From: Rhodospirillales bacterium URHD0017
GTDB lineage: Bacteria; Pseudomonadota; Alphaproteobacteria; Reyranellales; Reyranellaceae
DNA: 64,000 nt
Direction: 5' to 3'
NCBI GenBank assembly: GCA_900110395.1
Contig: FODP01000002.1
Coordinates: 1 to 64,000, forward strand
Part shown: positions 41,341 to 50,179 of the stretch, in pieces
Position numbering within the stretch: position 1 is the stretch's first letter
Layout: every line of letters begins with the position of its first letter
The notes under the pieces: model-generated
The model's input: only the letters and a program-made list of their open reading frames with translations
What the model was told of the DNA's origin: nothing
The model's database searches: none
Position numbers and translations under genes: made by a program

Positions 41341-42501
41341 TCAACGGCCTCCCAGGATGCGGCGCGCGATCACCATGCGATGGACCTCCGACGGCCCCTC
41401 GTAGACCCGCATGGTGCGCACCTTCTGCGCCAGCCAGGACAGCGGCAGCTCCTGGGTGACGCCCATGGCGCCAAACGCCTGCTGGGCATGGTCGATCACC
41501 TCGGTCGCCATCTCGGTGGCGAAGACCTTGATCATCGAGGCTTCCATGCGCACGTCGCGGCCCTCGTCCTGCTTGACTGCCGCATCCATCACCATCAGGC
41601 GGCAGGCATGCAGCTTGGTGGCGGCGTCGGCGATCCACCACTGGATGGCCTGGCGGTCGGCCAGCTTCTGTCCGAAGGTCACGCGCTGGTTGGCGTGCTC
41701 GACCAGCATGTCGAGCGCCCGCTGGGCCATGCCGATGCACCACGAGCCCATCTGCAGGCGGCGCACGGTCAGGCGAAGCTGCATGGGCGCAAAGCCCTGG
41801 CCGATGCGGCCCAGCACCTGGCTCTCGTGCACCCGGCAATCCTCGAACACGACCTCGTAAGTGCGCTGGCCGGCCAGCATCGGGATGGCCCGCGCCACGA
41901 CCAGGCCGGGCGTGCCCTTGTCGACCAGGAAGGCAGTGATGCCGCCGCGCGAGCCCTTCTCCGGATCGGTCACCGCCATGGCGATGGTGAAGTCGGCCTT
42001 GGCGATGCGGCTGATCCAGATCTTGCGGCCGTTGATCACCCAGTCGTTGCCGTCCTTGACCGCGCGCGTCTTCATGCCGGCCGGGTCGCCGCCCGCGCCG
42101 GGCTCGGAGATGGCGATGGCCGAGGTCGTCTCGCCGGCGGCGTAGGGTTCGAGGTACTTCTTGCGCTGCTCCGGCGTGACGGTCGCCAGCATCATATGGA
42201 GATTGGGCGAGTCCGGTGGGAAGGTGAACGGCACCGCCGTGTAACCCAGCTCCTCGTTGACGCCGACCAGGGCGACCGCCGGCAGGTTGGCGCCGCCCGC
42301 CTCCTCCGGCACGTCCAGCGCCCACAGGCCGAGCTCCTTGCACTGCTTGAAGAGCTTCTGGTTCTCCTCGTCGGAGAGCGCGGCCGGCTGGCCGGCGGCG
42401 AAGCGGTCCAAGATGTTCTTCTCGAGCGGCATCAGCTCGTTGCGCACGAACTTCTTCACCAGATCGCGCAGCATCTCGTGTTCTTCGCTGACCTTATGCA
42501 T
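41341..42501 (-). CDS. Acyl-CoA dehydrogenase
   Basis: 386 residues covering the full fold: N-terminal helices, middle beta domain (AIAISEPGAGGDPAG) and C-terminal helices with the catalytic base Glu368 in RVYEGPSEVHRMVIARRILG. FAD-dependent; oxidises acyl-CoA to enoyl-CoA and passes electrons to ETF. GAGGAGAG precedes the ATG. It is followed by a cupin gene and preceded by an NMT1-type binding protein, both on the same strand. Confidence 0.93.
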   Translation of the reverse strand: MHKVSEEHEMLRDLVKKFVRNELMPLEKNILDRFAAGQPAALSDEENQKLFKQCKELGLWALDVPEEAGGANLPAVALVGVNEELGYTAVPFTFPPDSPNLHMMLATVTPEQRKKYLEPYAAGETTSAIAISEPGAGGDPAGMKTRAVKDGNDWVINGRKIWISRIAKADFTIAMAVTDPEKGSRGGITAFLVDKGTPGLVVARAIPMLAGQRTYEVVFEDCRVHESQVLGRIGQGFAPMQLRLTVRRLQMGSWCIGMAQRALDMLVEHANQRVTFGQKLADRQAIQWWIADAATKLHACRLMVMDAAVKQDEGRDVRMEASMIKVFATEMATEVIDHAQQAFGAMGVTQELPLSWLAQKVRTMRVYEGPSEVHRMVIARRILGGR

Positions 42502-42515
42502 GCCGCTCTCCTCTC

Positions 42516-43553
42516 TTATGGCTTTCCGATGCCTTTGTTCACGAATTCCAGCGTATGGGTGCGACTGACGTCGAGCCCCGGCGGCAGCACGCCGACCGCC
42601 ACCATAGAGGCATAGAACTCCTGCCAGCGCTGGTTTGTCATGGCGCCGATGCCGCCCTGCAGAGCGTCGCCTGACATGGCGATGCCGCGTTCATTCAACA
42701 CCTTGATGGCGTATGCGATGCGGTCGTCGGTCTGCTCCGGGTTGGCCTGCTTTATCAGCGCATTGGCCGCTTCGATGGCAGGCCCGCCCTTGAGGTACTG
42801 CGCCCAGCCCTCGATCGTGGCGTCGACGAAACGCTGCACGAGATCCTTCTTCTCCTCCACCATCTTGCGCGAGATCGCGATCGTGTTCTGGTAGGGCTGG
42901 TAGCCTGCATCGGCGATCAGCAGCACCGACGGCGGCCGGCCGAGCGCCTGGGTGATCGGGTAGGGCTCGGATGAGAGGAAGCCCTGCTGGATCAACTCCT
43001 TGTCGGCAAGGAACGGCGCCAGGCTGTAGTTGTAGGGTCTGAGCTGGCTGTCGGAGAGCCCGTATTTCTTGCGCAGGTAAGGCCAGTAGGTCACGCGCCC
43101 GCCGGCGCCAATCAGGATCGACCGGCCCTTGAGCTTCTCGAAAGAGTCGAAACCGGTGTCCGGGTGACCGATCAGGACCTGAGGATCCTTCTGAAAGATC
43201 GAGGCAATGGTGAAGAAGGGTGCGTTCTCGCGGACGAAGGTGAAAGCCTCGAAGCTGCCCGACATGGTCATGTCGACACGGCCGGCCATCAGGAGCTGGC
43301 TGATATTGAGGCTGGGCCCGCCCTGGCGCACGTCGCACTCGATGCCGGCCTTGCGATAGAGGCCGGTGGCGATCGCCTGGTAGTAGCCGCCATGCTCGGC
43401 CTGGGCGCGCCAGTCGGTCTGGATGCTCACCTTGTCGAGAGTCTGGGCATGCGGCCGGCGGCCGAGTGACATCAACAGGGGACCGGTCGCAGCCACGCCC
43501 GCGGCAAGACGAAGGGCCGTGCGACGGTGCAGGCGATAAGAGGCGCTGGTCAT
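42516..43553 (-). CDS. NMT1/THI5-type ABC substrate-binding protein
   Basis: 345 residues. Signal with twin-arginine character (LHRRTALRLAAGVAATGPLLM ... PHAQ), then the NMT1 fold: VSIQTDWRAQAEHGGYYQAIATGLY, GGPSLNISQLLMAGRVDM, GRSILIGAGGRVT. This family binds pyrimidine precursors, nitrate, sulfonates or taurine. The ATG shares one base with the YdcF stop, so they are coupled. No permease or ATPase follows; the next gene is an acyl-CoA dehydrogenase 15 bases downstream. Confidence 0.88.
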   Translation of the reverse strand: MTSASYRLHRRTALRLAAGVAATGPLLMSLGRRPHAQTLDKVSIQTDWRAQAEHGGYYQAIATGLYRKAGIECDVRQGGPSLNISQLLMAGRVDMTMSGSFEAFTFVRENAPFFTIASIFQKDPQVLIGHPDTGFDSFEKLKGRSILIGAGGRVTYWPYLRKKYGLSDSQLRPYNYSLAPFLADKELIQQGFLSSEPYPITQALGRPPSVLLIADAGYQPYQNTIAISRKMVEEKKDLVQRFVDATIEGWAQYLKGGPAIEAANALIKQANPEQTDDRIAYAIKVLNERGIAMSGDALQGGIGAMTNQRWQEFYASMVAVGVLPPGLDVSRTHTLEFVNKGIGKP

Positions 43554-44332
43554 CAGATGTCTCCTCGACGATCCAACATCAGGGCAATGTGCTCGCGCAA
43601 GCTGATGCTCGACCAGGCCATTGCGGCGATCGACGGCACCCAGTTGTCCCACGACGGCCGTGCCTCGGCTGGCACGCGCCAGTCGGTGGGGAAGGCGCCG
43701 ACATTGAGGTTGCCCTGCCGCGCGATCTTCAACGCCCGTGGCATGTGATAGCCGGAGGTGACCAGCGCCACGCGGGCGTCGCCGACCATCGCGCGCACGT
43801 TGCGGATGTTATCGAGCGTGTTCATCGAATTGCCCTCCGAGACGATCGCATCCGCCGGCACGCCGAGATCGATTAGGAACCGGCGCATCGCCTCGGCCTC
43901 GCTCGTTGCCGGCCCGGCCTTCAGCGGCGACAGCGAGCCGCCGCTCACGATGATGCGCCGCGCGATGCCGCGATGAAAAAGCTGGGCGGCATACCAGACG
44001 CGGTCGGCGGCGTCGGAGAGGTCGGGCTCCATGAGGAAAGGCGGAACAGCAGGCGTCATGCCGCCACCCAGCACGATGATCGCCTCATAGCAGCAGGCAG
44101 GCGCCTCTGCCGCTGCCGCGCGCGCCTTGTCCTGCAGCGGCTCGAGCAGCGCATCGGCCACCGGTGGAAACGACAGCACCAGAGTCTGGGCGATGGCCAG
44201 GGCGACGACCAGCTTGCCCAATCGGCGCAAGCCCACCATCGCCAACACGGCACCCAACAGCAAGCCGGCGGCCATCGATGCCGGCGGCATGGCGGACTGG
44301 GTCAGGAATTTGAGGAGAGTAAACGTATCCAT
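43553..44332 (-). CDS. YdcF/ElyC-like DUF218 membrane protein
   Basis: 259 residues with two N-terminal transmembrane helices (about 15-32 and 37-58) and a DUF218 domain (about 80-250: AIIVLGGGMTP, RIIVSGG, SEGNSMNTLDNIRNV, VALVTSGYHMPRAL). ElyC-type members act in envelope biogenesis. The start at 44332 (MDTFTLLKFL) is typical. Its TGA overlaps the next ATG by one base, giving translational coupling to the NMT1-type binding protein, an unexpected partnership. Confidence 0.85.
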   Translation of the reverse strand: MDTFTLLKFLTQSAMPPASMAAGLLLGAVLAMVGLRRLGKLVVALAIAQTLVLSFPPVADALLEPLQDKARAAAAEAPACCYEAIIVLGGGMTPAVPPFLMEPDLSDAADRVWYAAQLFHRGIARRIIVSGGSLSPLKAGPATSEAEAMRRFLIDLGVPADAIVSEGNSMNTLDNIRNVRAMVGDARVALVTSGYHMPRALKIARQGNLNVGAFPTDWRVPAEARPSWDNWVPSIAAMAWSSISLREHIALMLDRRGDI

Positions 44333-44527
44333 GCAGGGCGAGACGCCGGCTATACAAGGACCGGTGGCGTCCGGCAAAGAGTTACCGTGCTTGCCGCTAT
44401 GCGGACACGTACCGAACAGGTACGCCAGCGCACCCATCCTGGAGAAGAAAGTTCGATACCGGCCCTAGACATAAGATACCCTGGCCGAAAGCGCGTCACC
44501 TTCCACTACAACAACCGGGGGTAGGCC

Positions 44528-44908
44528 ATGGATGATACGATGAATGCCAAGTTGAAGGCACTCGTCGACATCTCGCTCTCCACGCCGGACGAGATAAGCC
44601 TCGACGAAGTTTGCGACGACGTGAAGTACGATCTCGGTGTTGAGGACGATCGCGAGGTGAAGCGCCTCACCTTGGAAGCGGAGCGTGAGATGCTGCGGCG
44701 AGGCGTGCTGGTAGCCTTTGATTCGGATGTCGCCTCGAAGCAGCGTCTGGAAAGAACGCCCGACGAAATCATCGCACATATCGACAACGAAGGGGACACG
44801 CTGGGGGAAGCACCCTCTCTCCCAGGGGAGATCTGCGTCTTCTTATGGACTCCCTCGGCCATGGAGGCTTACGCGAGAAGGCAAGGCCTGCCTCCCGAAC
44901 GTTCGTGA
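44528..44908 (+). CDS. Hypothetical acidic protein, 126 aa
   Basis: Soluble and acidic, with regular helices in the first half (EISLDEVCDDVKYDL, then DREVKRLTLEAEREMLRRG) and a C-terminal segment containing W-T-P-S. No family recognised; the first half could form a helical or HTH-like domain. GGGGGTAGG precedes the ATG. It is followed by a terminator hairpin and then the convergent HU gene. Confidence 0.6.
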   Translation: MDDTMNAKLKALVDISLSTPDEISLDEVCDDVKYDLGVEDDREVKRLTLEAEREMLRRGVLVAFDSDVASKQRLERTPDEIIAHIDNEGDTLGEAPSLPGEICVFLWTPSAMEAYARRQGLPPERS

Positions 44909-44931
44909 AGAGCGCTCAAATCAAACAAGAA

Positions 44932-44962
44932 GGGCGGGCCCGGCTCGCGCCGGGACCCGCCC
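44932..44962. terminator. Bidirectional terminator hairpin
   Basis: GGGCGGG (44932-44938) pairs with CCCGCCC (44956-44962), extended by CCGG/CCGG around a CTCGCG loop, then CTTTCCCC. It lies between the stop codons of the acidic protein gene and the convergent HU gene and can end both transcripts. Confidence 0.7.
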
Positions 44963-44993
44963 GATCTTTCCCCGTCGAGGATATCGATGAGGC

Positions 44994-45296
44994 TTAGATC
45001 GCTTCCTTGAGGTCCTTGGCGACGCGGAAGGCGACCTTCTTCGACGCCTTGATCTTGATCGCCTCGCCGGTCGCCGGGTTGCGGCCCATGCGCGCCGGAC
45101 GGTTGCGCACCTGAAGGATGCCGAGGCCCGTGATGCGAACCTTGTTGCCCTTCTTGAGATGCTTCACGACCAGGCCGATGAAATCGTCGAGGCAGCCGGT
45201 CGCGTCCTTCTTGGTCATGCCCGTCTTTTCAGCCAGTTCGGCCGCCACCTTCGACAGCGGGACGGTTGGAGCAGACGGTTTGGTTGCGGTAGCCAT
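44994..45296 (-). CDS. hup: HU-family DNA-binding protein
   Basis: 100 residues. A short Ala/Thr/Pro N-terminal extension (about 1-13) precedes a normal HU fold with the signature GRNPATGE (about 75-82) in the beta arm and KKVAFRVAKDLKEAI at the C terminus. It binds and bends DNA as a nucleoid protein. The ATG at 45296 is preceded by CCCTCATC, with only a weak ribosome binding site; AAGGGACC lies 8-15 bases upstream. Divergent from the thioesterase gene. Confidence 0.93.
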   Translation of the reverse strand: MATATKPSAPTVPLSKVAAELAEKTGMTKKDATGCLDDFIGLVVKHLKKGNKVRITGLGILQVRNRPARMGRNPATGEAIKIKASKKVAFRVAKDLKEAI

Positions 45297-45394
45297 GATG
45301 AGGGGTCCCTTAGGTTTTTTGTTCGTCAACGACTTCCTGACGCCCCAGGGCAGCGTTGACGCGTCCAAGGTTATCCACGAATCGATCCCCCGCA

Positions 45395-45435
45395 AGCCCC
45401 CAATGTACGAAAAATGTCGATTTTTGGGGCTTTTT
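45395..45435. promoter_or_regulatory. Extended hairpin in the HU/thioesterase intergenic region
   Basis: AGCCCC (45395-45400) and GGGGCT (45426-45431) enclose a second stem AAAAAT, GTCG, ATTTTT (45410-45425), and a T-run follows on the plus strand. It looks like a terminator or leader hairpin 50-90 bases before the thioesterase start. A TTATCCACG DnaA-box-like sequence is at 45371-45379. Role uncertain. Confidence 0.4.
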
Positions 45436-45480
45436 CGGCCATTTGAAGCAGTCATCCACAGACTGCAGAGAGCGCGTAGC

Positions 45481-46383
45481 GTGTCGAGGCCCAGCCTGAT
45501 CCCGACTTTCACCACCGCCGTGAACACCTGGCAGTGCGATGAAAACGACCATTTGAACGTCCAGTTCTACACCGAGTTCGGCCACGAAGCGTCGGCTCAC
45601 CTGCTGGCCGAGTTCGGTCTCGGACCGCGCGCCCAGCGCGCCGCCCGGCTCGACGTCCGTGCCGCCAGCGATCACGTCCGCTATCTGCGCGAGTTCCGCG
45701 AAGTCGATCCGGTCGAGGTTTTGTCGGCTCCGGTCGAGGTCGGCGACAATCACCTGCTCGCCTATCACGAGATTCGCAATCCGTCCGACGGCTCCGTCGC
45801 GGCAACGATGGGCCGGCGCATCGTTTGCGACCGGCCGTGGCCCGATGCGTTCCGCGCGCGTGCCGAAGCGGCGATCGTGGCACTGCCGGACAACGCGAAG
45901 CCGCGCAGCGTCGGCAAGCTCGGCCTGCCTGATCTGGCGCTCGGCGATGCGGCGCGCTGCGGCCTGATCGAAGTCGGCCGCAGCGTAGTCGCACCCGCCG
46001 AATGCGACGAGCGCGGCGAGTTCCTGCCGCACCATCAGTTCGGCCGCTACTCCGACGCCGCGCCACTTCTGTGGAACCATCTCGGCTTCGACCGTGCCGC
46101 GATGCAGGATCGCCAGGAAGGCTCGGTGGTCGTCGAGATGCTGAACCACTATCGGCGTCCGCTGCACGCCGGCGATCTGCTGGTGGTGATGAGCGGGCTT
46201 GCCGCCTTCACCGACAAGGTCCTGACCTTCACGCACTTTCTGTTCGAGGCCGAGACCGCTACGCTTGCCGCCTGTGCAGAGGCGATCGGCATGAAACTCG
46301 ACCAGAAGATCCGCAAGACCATGACGTTCACCAAAGAAGATCAGACGAGGCTCGCCGAGCACCAGCTTCACCTCGTCGCCTGA
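45481..46383 (+). CDS. Thioesterase family protein (double hotdog)
   Basis: 300 residues from a GTG. The first hotdog (about 10-140) has the 4HBT-like helix TWQCDENDHLNVQFYTEF, with Asp and Asn-His around the active site; the second half (about 170-295) has HHQFGRYSDAAPLLWNHLG and FTHFLFEAETATLAACAEA. The layout resembles betainyl-CoA/acyl-CoA thioesterases linked to carnitine catabolism, but the substrate is uncertain. It heads an operon with the small AtzG-like and amidase genes 10 bases downstream. Confidence 0.78.
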   Translation: MSRPSLIPTFTTAVNTWQCDENDHLNVQFYTEFGHEASAHLLAEFGLGPRAQRAARLDVRAASDHVRYLREFREVDPVEVLSAPVEVGDNHLLAYHEIRNPSDGSVAATMGRRIVCDRPWPDAFRARAEAAIVALPDNAKPRSVGKLGLPDLALGDAARCGLIEVGRSVVAPAECDERGEFLPHHQFGRYSDAAPLLWNHLGFDRAAMQDRQEGSVVVEMLNHYRRPLHAGDLLVVMSGLAAFTDKVLTFTHFLFEAETATLAACAEAIGMKLDQKIRKTMTFTKEDQTRLAEHQLHLVA

Positions 46384-46393
46384 AGGAGGTTTC

Positions 46394-46591
46394 ATGGACG
46401 ACAAGACCCGCCTCGCCGCCGGCCTCGCCAAGCAGTTCCAAGGCCTCACCTATGACGACAAGCGGCTGGCCGAGATCGCCGCCGAAGTCGAGGTGCTGAA
46501 CGAGGCGGTGCGCAAGGCCGCCGCCCAGCGCCTCACCTTCGACGACGATCCCGCGGCCTTTGCCAGCGTGCTCGCGAAGGAAGCCAAATGA
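46394..46591 (+). CDS. AtzG/GatC-like small amidase partner (DUF4089-like)
   Basis: 65 residues, all helical: KTRLAAGLAKQFQGLTYDDK, then VEVLNEAVRKAAAQ, ending DDDPAAFASVLAKEAK. Size, composition and position match AtzG-type subunits that wrap around amidase-signature enzymes in the way GatC wraps GatA. AAGGAGG precedes the ATG. Its stop overlaps the amidase ATG (ATGA), so the two are made in fixed ratio. Confidence 0.7.
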   Translation: MDDKTRLAAGLAKQFQGLTYDDKRLAEIAAEVEVLNEAVRKAAAQRLTFDDDPAAFASVLAKEAK

Positions 46592-48003
46592 TCAACGACG
46601 ATCTCGCCCTGCGCGACCTCAGCGACGTCGCCGATGCCATCGCTGCCGGCCGCATCACCTCGGTGCAGGCGACCGAGGCTTGCCTGGCGCGCATCGCCGT
46701 GTGGCAACCGCGCACCAACGCCTTCCTGCGCCTCAACAAGGAAAAGGCCCTGGAGCAGGCGCGCGCCATGGACAAGGAACTCGCCGCCGGCAAGCGGCGC
46801 GGTCCGCTGCACGGCGTACCGATGGCGCACAAGGACATGTATTACCGCGCCGGCGAGATCTCGACCGGTGGCAGCGCCATCCGGCGCAACTGGGTGGCAC
46901 CCGTCACCTCGACGGCGCTGCAGAAGCTCGATGCCGCCGGCGTGGTCGAGCTGGGCTTCCTCAACATGGCCGAATTCGCCGCTGGCCCGACCGGGCACAA
47001 CGTGCATCACGGCCACTGCCGCAATCCATGGGACGACAAGCGCGTCACCGGAGGCAGCTCCAGCGGCTCGGGTGCTTCGGTTGCCGCCCGCATGGTCTAT
47101 GGCGCGTTGGGCTCGGACACCGGCGGCTCGATCCGGCTGCCCGCCTCGGCGTGCGGCGTCGTCGGCATGAAGGCGACCTACGGCCGCGTCAGTCGCGCCG
47201 GCGCCGTGGCGCGCTCCTGGACGCTGGACCATGTCGGGCCATTGACGCGCACGGTGCGCGACAACGCCCGCATGCTGGCCGTCGTCGCCGGCCACGATCC
47301 CGACGATTCCACGACCAGCGAGAAGCCGGTGCCTGACTACGAAGCTCTGCTCGAGGGCGGCGTGCGCGGCCTCAGGATCGGCTTCGCTTTGCCTGACGCG
47401 CTGGTGCCGGTCGATGCGGAGATCGGTGCCGCCGTGCAGGCTGCGGCCGATGCGCTGGGCAAGCTCGGCGCCATCATCGCCCCGGCGCAGATGCCCGACT
47501 TCACCGACCTCTACCGGGCCGCCGAAGTGATCGTGAAGTGCGAGGCGGCGGCCATGCACCGGCCATGGATGGAGGCCAACGCGCCCTATGCCAACCAGGT
47601 GCGCACGCGAACGGACGCGGGCTACTTCATTCCTGCCACGCAGTACATCGATGCGCTGCGGTTGCGCGCCCACTTCGTGCGCGAGTTCCTGGCGCAGGCC
47701 ATGCACGGCGTCGATGCTGTCCTGCTGCCGGCCATCCCTTTCCCCATCCCCACCATCGAGGAAACCGATGTCGAAGCCTCGGGGGGGCCGGCGACGCTCA
47801 AGATGGTGGCGCGCTTTACCGGGCTGACGCGGCCGTTCAACACGCTCGGCTTGCCGGCGCTGTCGGTGCCTTGCGGCTTCGACAAGAACGGCGCGCCGAT
47901 CGGCCTTCAGCTGATCGGCCGGCCGTTCGACGAGGCGCTGCTCTATCGCATCGGCCACGCGTACCAGGGCGCGACCGAGCACCACAAGAAAGTACCGGCT
48001 TGA
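46588..48003 (+). CDS. Amidase, amidase-signature family (AtzE/GatA-like)
   Basis: 471 residues with Lys82 (MAHKDMYY), the Ser-rich loop GGSSSGSG at 155-162 and nucleophile Ser181 in SDTGGSIRLPAS. The pairing with a 65-residue AtzG-like protein suggests a heteromeric amidohydrolase such as AtzE (carboxybiuret hydrolase); the actual substrate is not shown. Not a tRNA amidotransferase, as GatB is absent. Distinct from the amidase at 28155-29576. Confidence 0.9.
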   Translation: MINDDLALRDLSDVADAIAAGRITSVQATEACLARIAVWQPRTNAFLRLNKEKALEQARAMDKELAAGKRRGPLHGVPMAHKDMYYRAGEISTGGSAIRRNWVAPVTSTALQKLDAAGVVELGFLNMAEFAAGPTGHNVHHGHCRNPWDDKRVTGGSSSGSGASVAARMVYGALGSDTGGSIRLPASACGVVGMKATYGRVSRAGAVARSWTLDHVGPLTRTVRDNARMLAVVAGHDPDDSTTSEKPVPDYEALLEGGVRGLRIGFALPDALVPVDAEIGAAVQAAADALGKLGAIIAPAQMPDFTDLYRAAEVIVKCEAAAMHRPWMEANAPYANQVRTRTDAGYFIPATQYIDALRLRAHFVREFLAQAMHGVDAVLLPAIPFPIPTIEETDVEASGGPATLKMVARFTGLTRPFNTLGLPALSVPCGFDKNGAPIGLQLIGRPFDEALLYRIGHAYQGATEHHKKVPA

Positions 48004-48030
48004 GGGCTCCGTCGTCCTGAGTACGGCGTC

Positions 48031-49527
48031 CTACGTCCGTCTGACGTCGAGATTGACCGTCACGTTCTTGCGCTGGGTAAAGCTGTCGAGCATGCCCTCG
48101 AGCGAGAACTCGCGGCCGATGCCGCTCTGCTTGTAGCCGCCGTATGACATGCCGGGCACCTGGCCCAGCCCCTGATTGACCTGCACCCAGCCCGATTCGA
48201 TGGCGTGCGCCGTCCTGAGGCCGGTGCCGATGTCGTGCGTCCAGACATAGGCGGCGAGGCCGTAGTGGCTGTCGTTGGCCATGCGGATCGCCTCGGCCTC
48301 GTCGCTCCAGCGGATCGCCACCAGTACCGGCCCGAAGATCTCCTCGCGCGCCAGGCGCCAGTCGTTGGAGCGGTCGGCGAACACCGTGGGCACCGCGTAG
48401 TAGCCTTCGCTCAGCGGCCCGGTCTTGGGCGGCAGGCCGCCAAACACCAGCTTGGCATCGGAGCGCTTCAGGCCCTCGTCGACGTACTTGCAGACCTTGG
48501 TGAACTGCTTGTTGTTGATGATGGTGCCGATGTCGGTCTTCTCGTCGAGCGGATCGCCGATCTTGAGCGACGTCGTCTTCTTCTCGAGCTTGCTCAGGAA
48601 GGAATCGAAGATGTCCTCGTGCAGGAACAGGCGCGAGCCCGCCGTGCAGCTCTGGCTCTGCCGCGTGAAGCGCATGGCGGCGATGACGCCGTCCACCGCC
48701 CAGTCCTCGCCGACATCGGGATAGACGATCGATGGGCTTTTGCCGCCCAGTTCCAGCGACACTGGCACGATGCGCTCGGCTGCGGCGCGCATCACGATCT
48801 TGCCGACTTCGGTCGAGCCCGTGAACGAAAGCTTGCGGATGCCCGGATGGTTGAGCAGAGGCTCGCCGGCCTCCTGGCCGAGGCCGGTCAGGAGATTGAG
48901 CACACCCGGCGGCAGGAATTCCTGGCAGACCTCGGCCAGCAGCAGCACGCCGACCGGGGCGTCTTCGGCGGCCTTCATCACCATGGTGTTGCCGGCGCAG
49001 AGCGCGGGCGCGATCTTGAGGGCGGCCAGCATGACGGGGGCATTCCACGGAATGATGGCGCCGACCACACCTAGCGGCTCACGACGGGTGTAGGAGAGAA
49101 CGTGCTCGCCGAGCGGGATGGTCTCGCCTTTGAGCTCGCTGCCGAGGCCGCCGAAGTAGCGGAAGATGTCGGCCGTCATGTTGGCCTCACCGCGCGCCTG
49201 CGTGCGCAGCGCGTTGCCGGTCTCGAGCGCGATGGTCCGGGCCATCTCCTCGGCGCGGGCCTGCAGGGCCTCAGCGATCTTGAGCAGCGCCTTACCGCGC
49301 TCGCGCGGCGGGACCTTGCGCCATTCGGCATAGGCCTTGGTCGCGGCGACGACGGCGCGATCGACGTCGGCGGCATTGCCGCGCGGTACTTCCGCGATCG
49401 GCTTCTTCTTGGCGGGGTTCTCGATGGTGAGGCGCGCGCCCGAGGCGCTTTCCACCCATTGGCCGCCGATCAGCATGCCCTTGGGAGAAACGGAGTGAGC
49501 CTGCGGATTGGTGGCGGTCATCGACAT
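48031..49527 (-). CDS. Aldehyde dehydrogenase
   Basis: 498 residues covering the full family: NAD-binding IIPWNAPVMLAALKIAPAL, FTGSTEVGK (about 235-243), catalytic Glu259 (SLELGGKSP) and Cys294 (SQSCTAGSRL), and EEIFGPVL near the C terminus. Oxidises an aldehyde to the carboxylate with NAD(P). CGGAGG precedes the ATG at 49527. It is monocistronic and converges with the amidase operon. Confidence 0.95.
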   Translation of the reverse strand: MSMTATNPQAHSVSPKGMLIGGQWVESASGARLTIENPAKKKPIAEVPRGNAADVDRAVVAATKAYAEWRKVPPRERGKALLKIAEALQARAEEMARTIALETGNALRTQARGEANMTADIFRYFGGLGSELKGETIPLGEHVLSYTRREPLGVVGAIIPWNAPVMLAALKIAPALCAGNTMVMKAAEDAPVGVLLLAEVCQEFLPPGVLNLLTGLGQEAGEPLLNHPGIRKLSFTGSTEVGKIVMRAAAERIVPVSLELGGKSPSIVYPDVGEDWAVDGVIAAMRFTRQSQSCTAGSRLFLHEDIFDSFLSKLEKKTTSLKIGDPLDEKTDIGTIINNKQFTKVCKYVDEGLKRSDAKLVFGGLPPKTGPLSEGYYAVPTVFADRSNDWRLAREEIFGPVLVAIRWSDEAEAIRMANDSHYGLAAYVWTHDIGTGLRTAHAIESGWVQVNQGLGQVPGMSYGGYKQSGIGREFSLEGMLDSFTQRKNVTVNLDVRRT

Positions 49528-49620
49528 GCGGGTCCTCCGGTTACAAAGCGGCCCGGAGTTTGGCCCGCATGTCGTGACGCTACAAGGCTTCCTCCTTCGC
49601 TCCTGCGGAGCTTCGGAGGA

Positions 49621-50169
49621 CTACGCGGCCTTGGCGAGTGTCGTCAATGCCTCTTCCGCACTGAGCGTGCGGGCGACGGCGTGGACGGTTGCGGCGATAC
49701 GTACCGCGGCCTGGATCTGCTCGGCGGAAAGGCCGTGCTCGCGGCAGACCTCTTCGTGCGCCTCCAGACACATGCCGCAGCCGTTGATGGCCGAGACCAC
49801 CAGCGACCACAGCTCGAAGTCGACCTTGTCGACGCCGGGCTTGGCCATCGCCGTCATGCGCAGCTTGGCAGGCAGGGTCTTATAGTCGGTCGCGTGCACT
49901 AGGTGCACGAAGCGGTAGTAGATGTTGTTCATCGCCATCAGCGAGGCCGCGATCTTGGCGGCGTTCAGCGCCTCGGGCGTGATCTCGGGACCGAAGGCGT
50001 CGACCACGGCTTGCGTGGTCGGCGCATGGTTGGCCGCGAGCGCGGCGGCGATGAAACTGCCGGCCTTCTGCTGCGGGTTGAGAAGCTGCTCGGACGCCAG
50101 GCTCGACAGGTTGAGCTTGAGGTCGCGGGCATACTCCGGAAGCCGGTCCTTCAGGACGTCGATCGACAT
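49621..50169 (-). CDS. ahpD: Alkyl hydroperoxide reductase AhpD
   Basis: 182 residues with the carboxymuconolactone-decarboxylase-like fold and active-site Cys131-Gly-Met-Cys134, with His138 in CLEAHEEVC. AhpD reduces the oxidised AhpC resolving cysteines and is itself recycled through lipoamide-type donors. It follows ahpC by 10 bases, with a GGAGG site before its ATG, in one peroxide-defence operon. Confidence 0.93.
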   Translation of the reverse strand: MSIDVLKDRLPEYARDLKLNLSSLASEQLLNPQQKAGSFIAAALAANHAPTTQAVVDAFGPEITPEALNAAKIAASLMAMNNIYYRFVHLVHATDYKTLPAKLRMTAMAKPGVDKVDFELWSLVVSAINGCGMCLEAHEEVCREHGLSAEQIQAAVRIAATVHAVARTLSAEEALTTLAKAA

Positions 50170-50179
50170 GGTTACCTCC

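Noticed and set aside
45371..45379. Replication origin suggested by a DnaA-box-like sequence near HU
   Set aside because: Only one imperfect box (TTATCCACG), no AT-rich unwinding region and no dnaA, hemE or parAB genes nearby.
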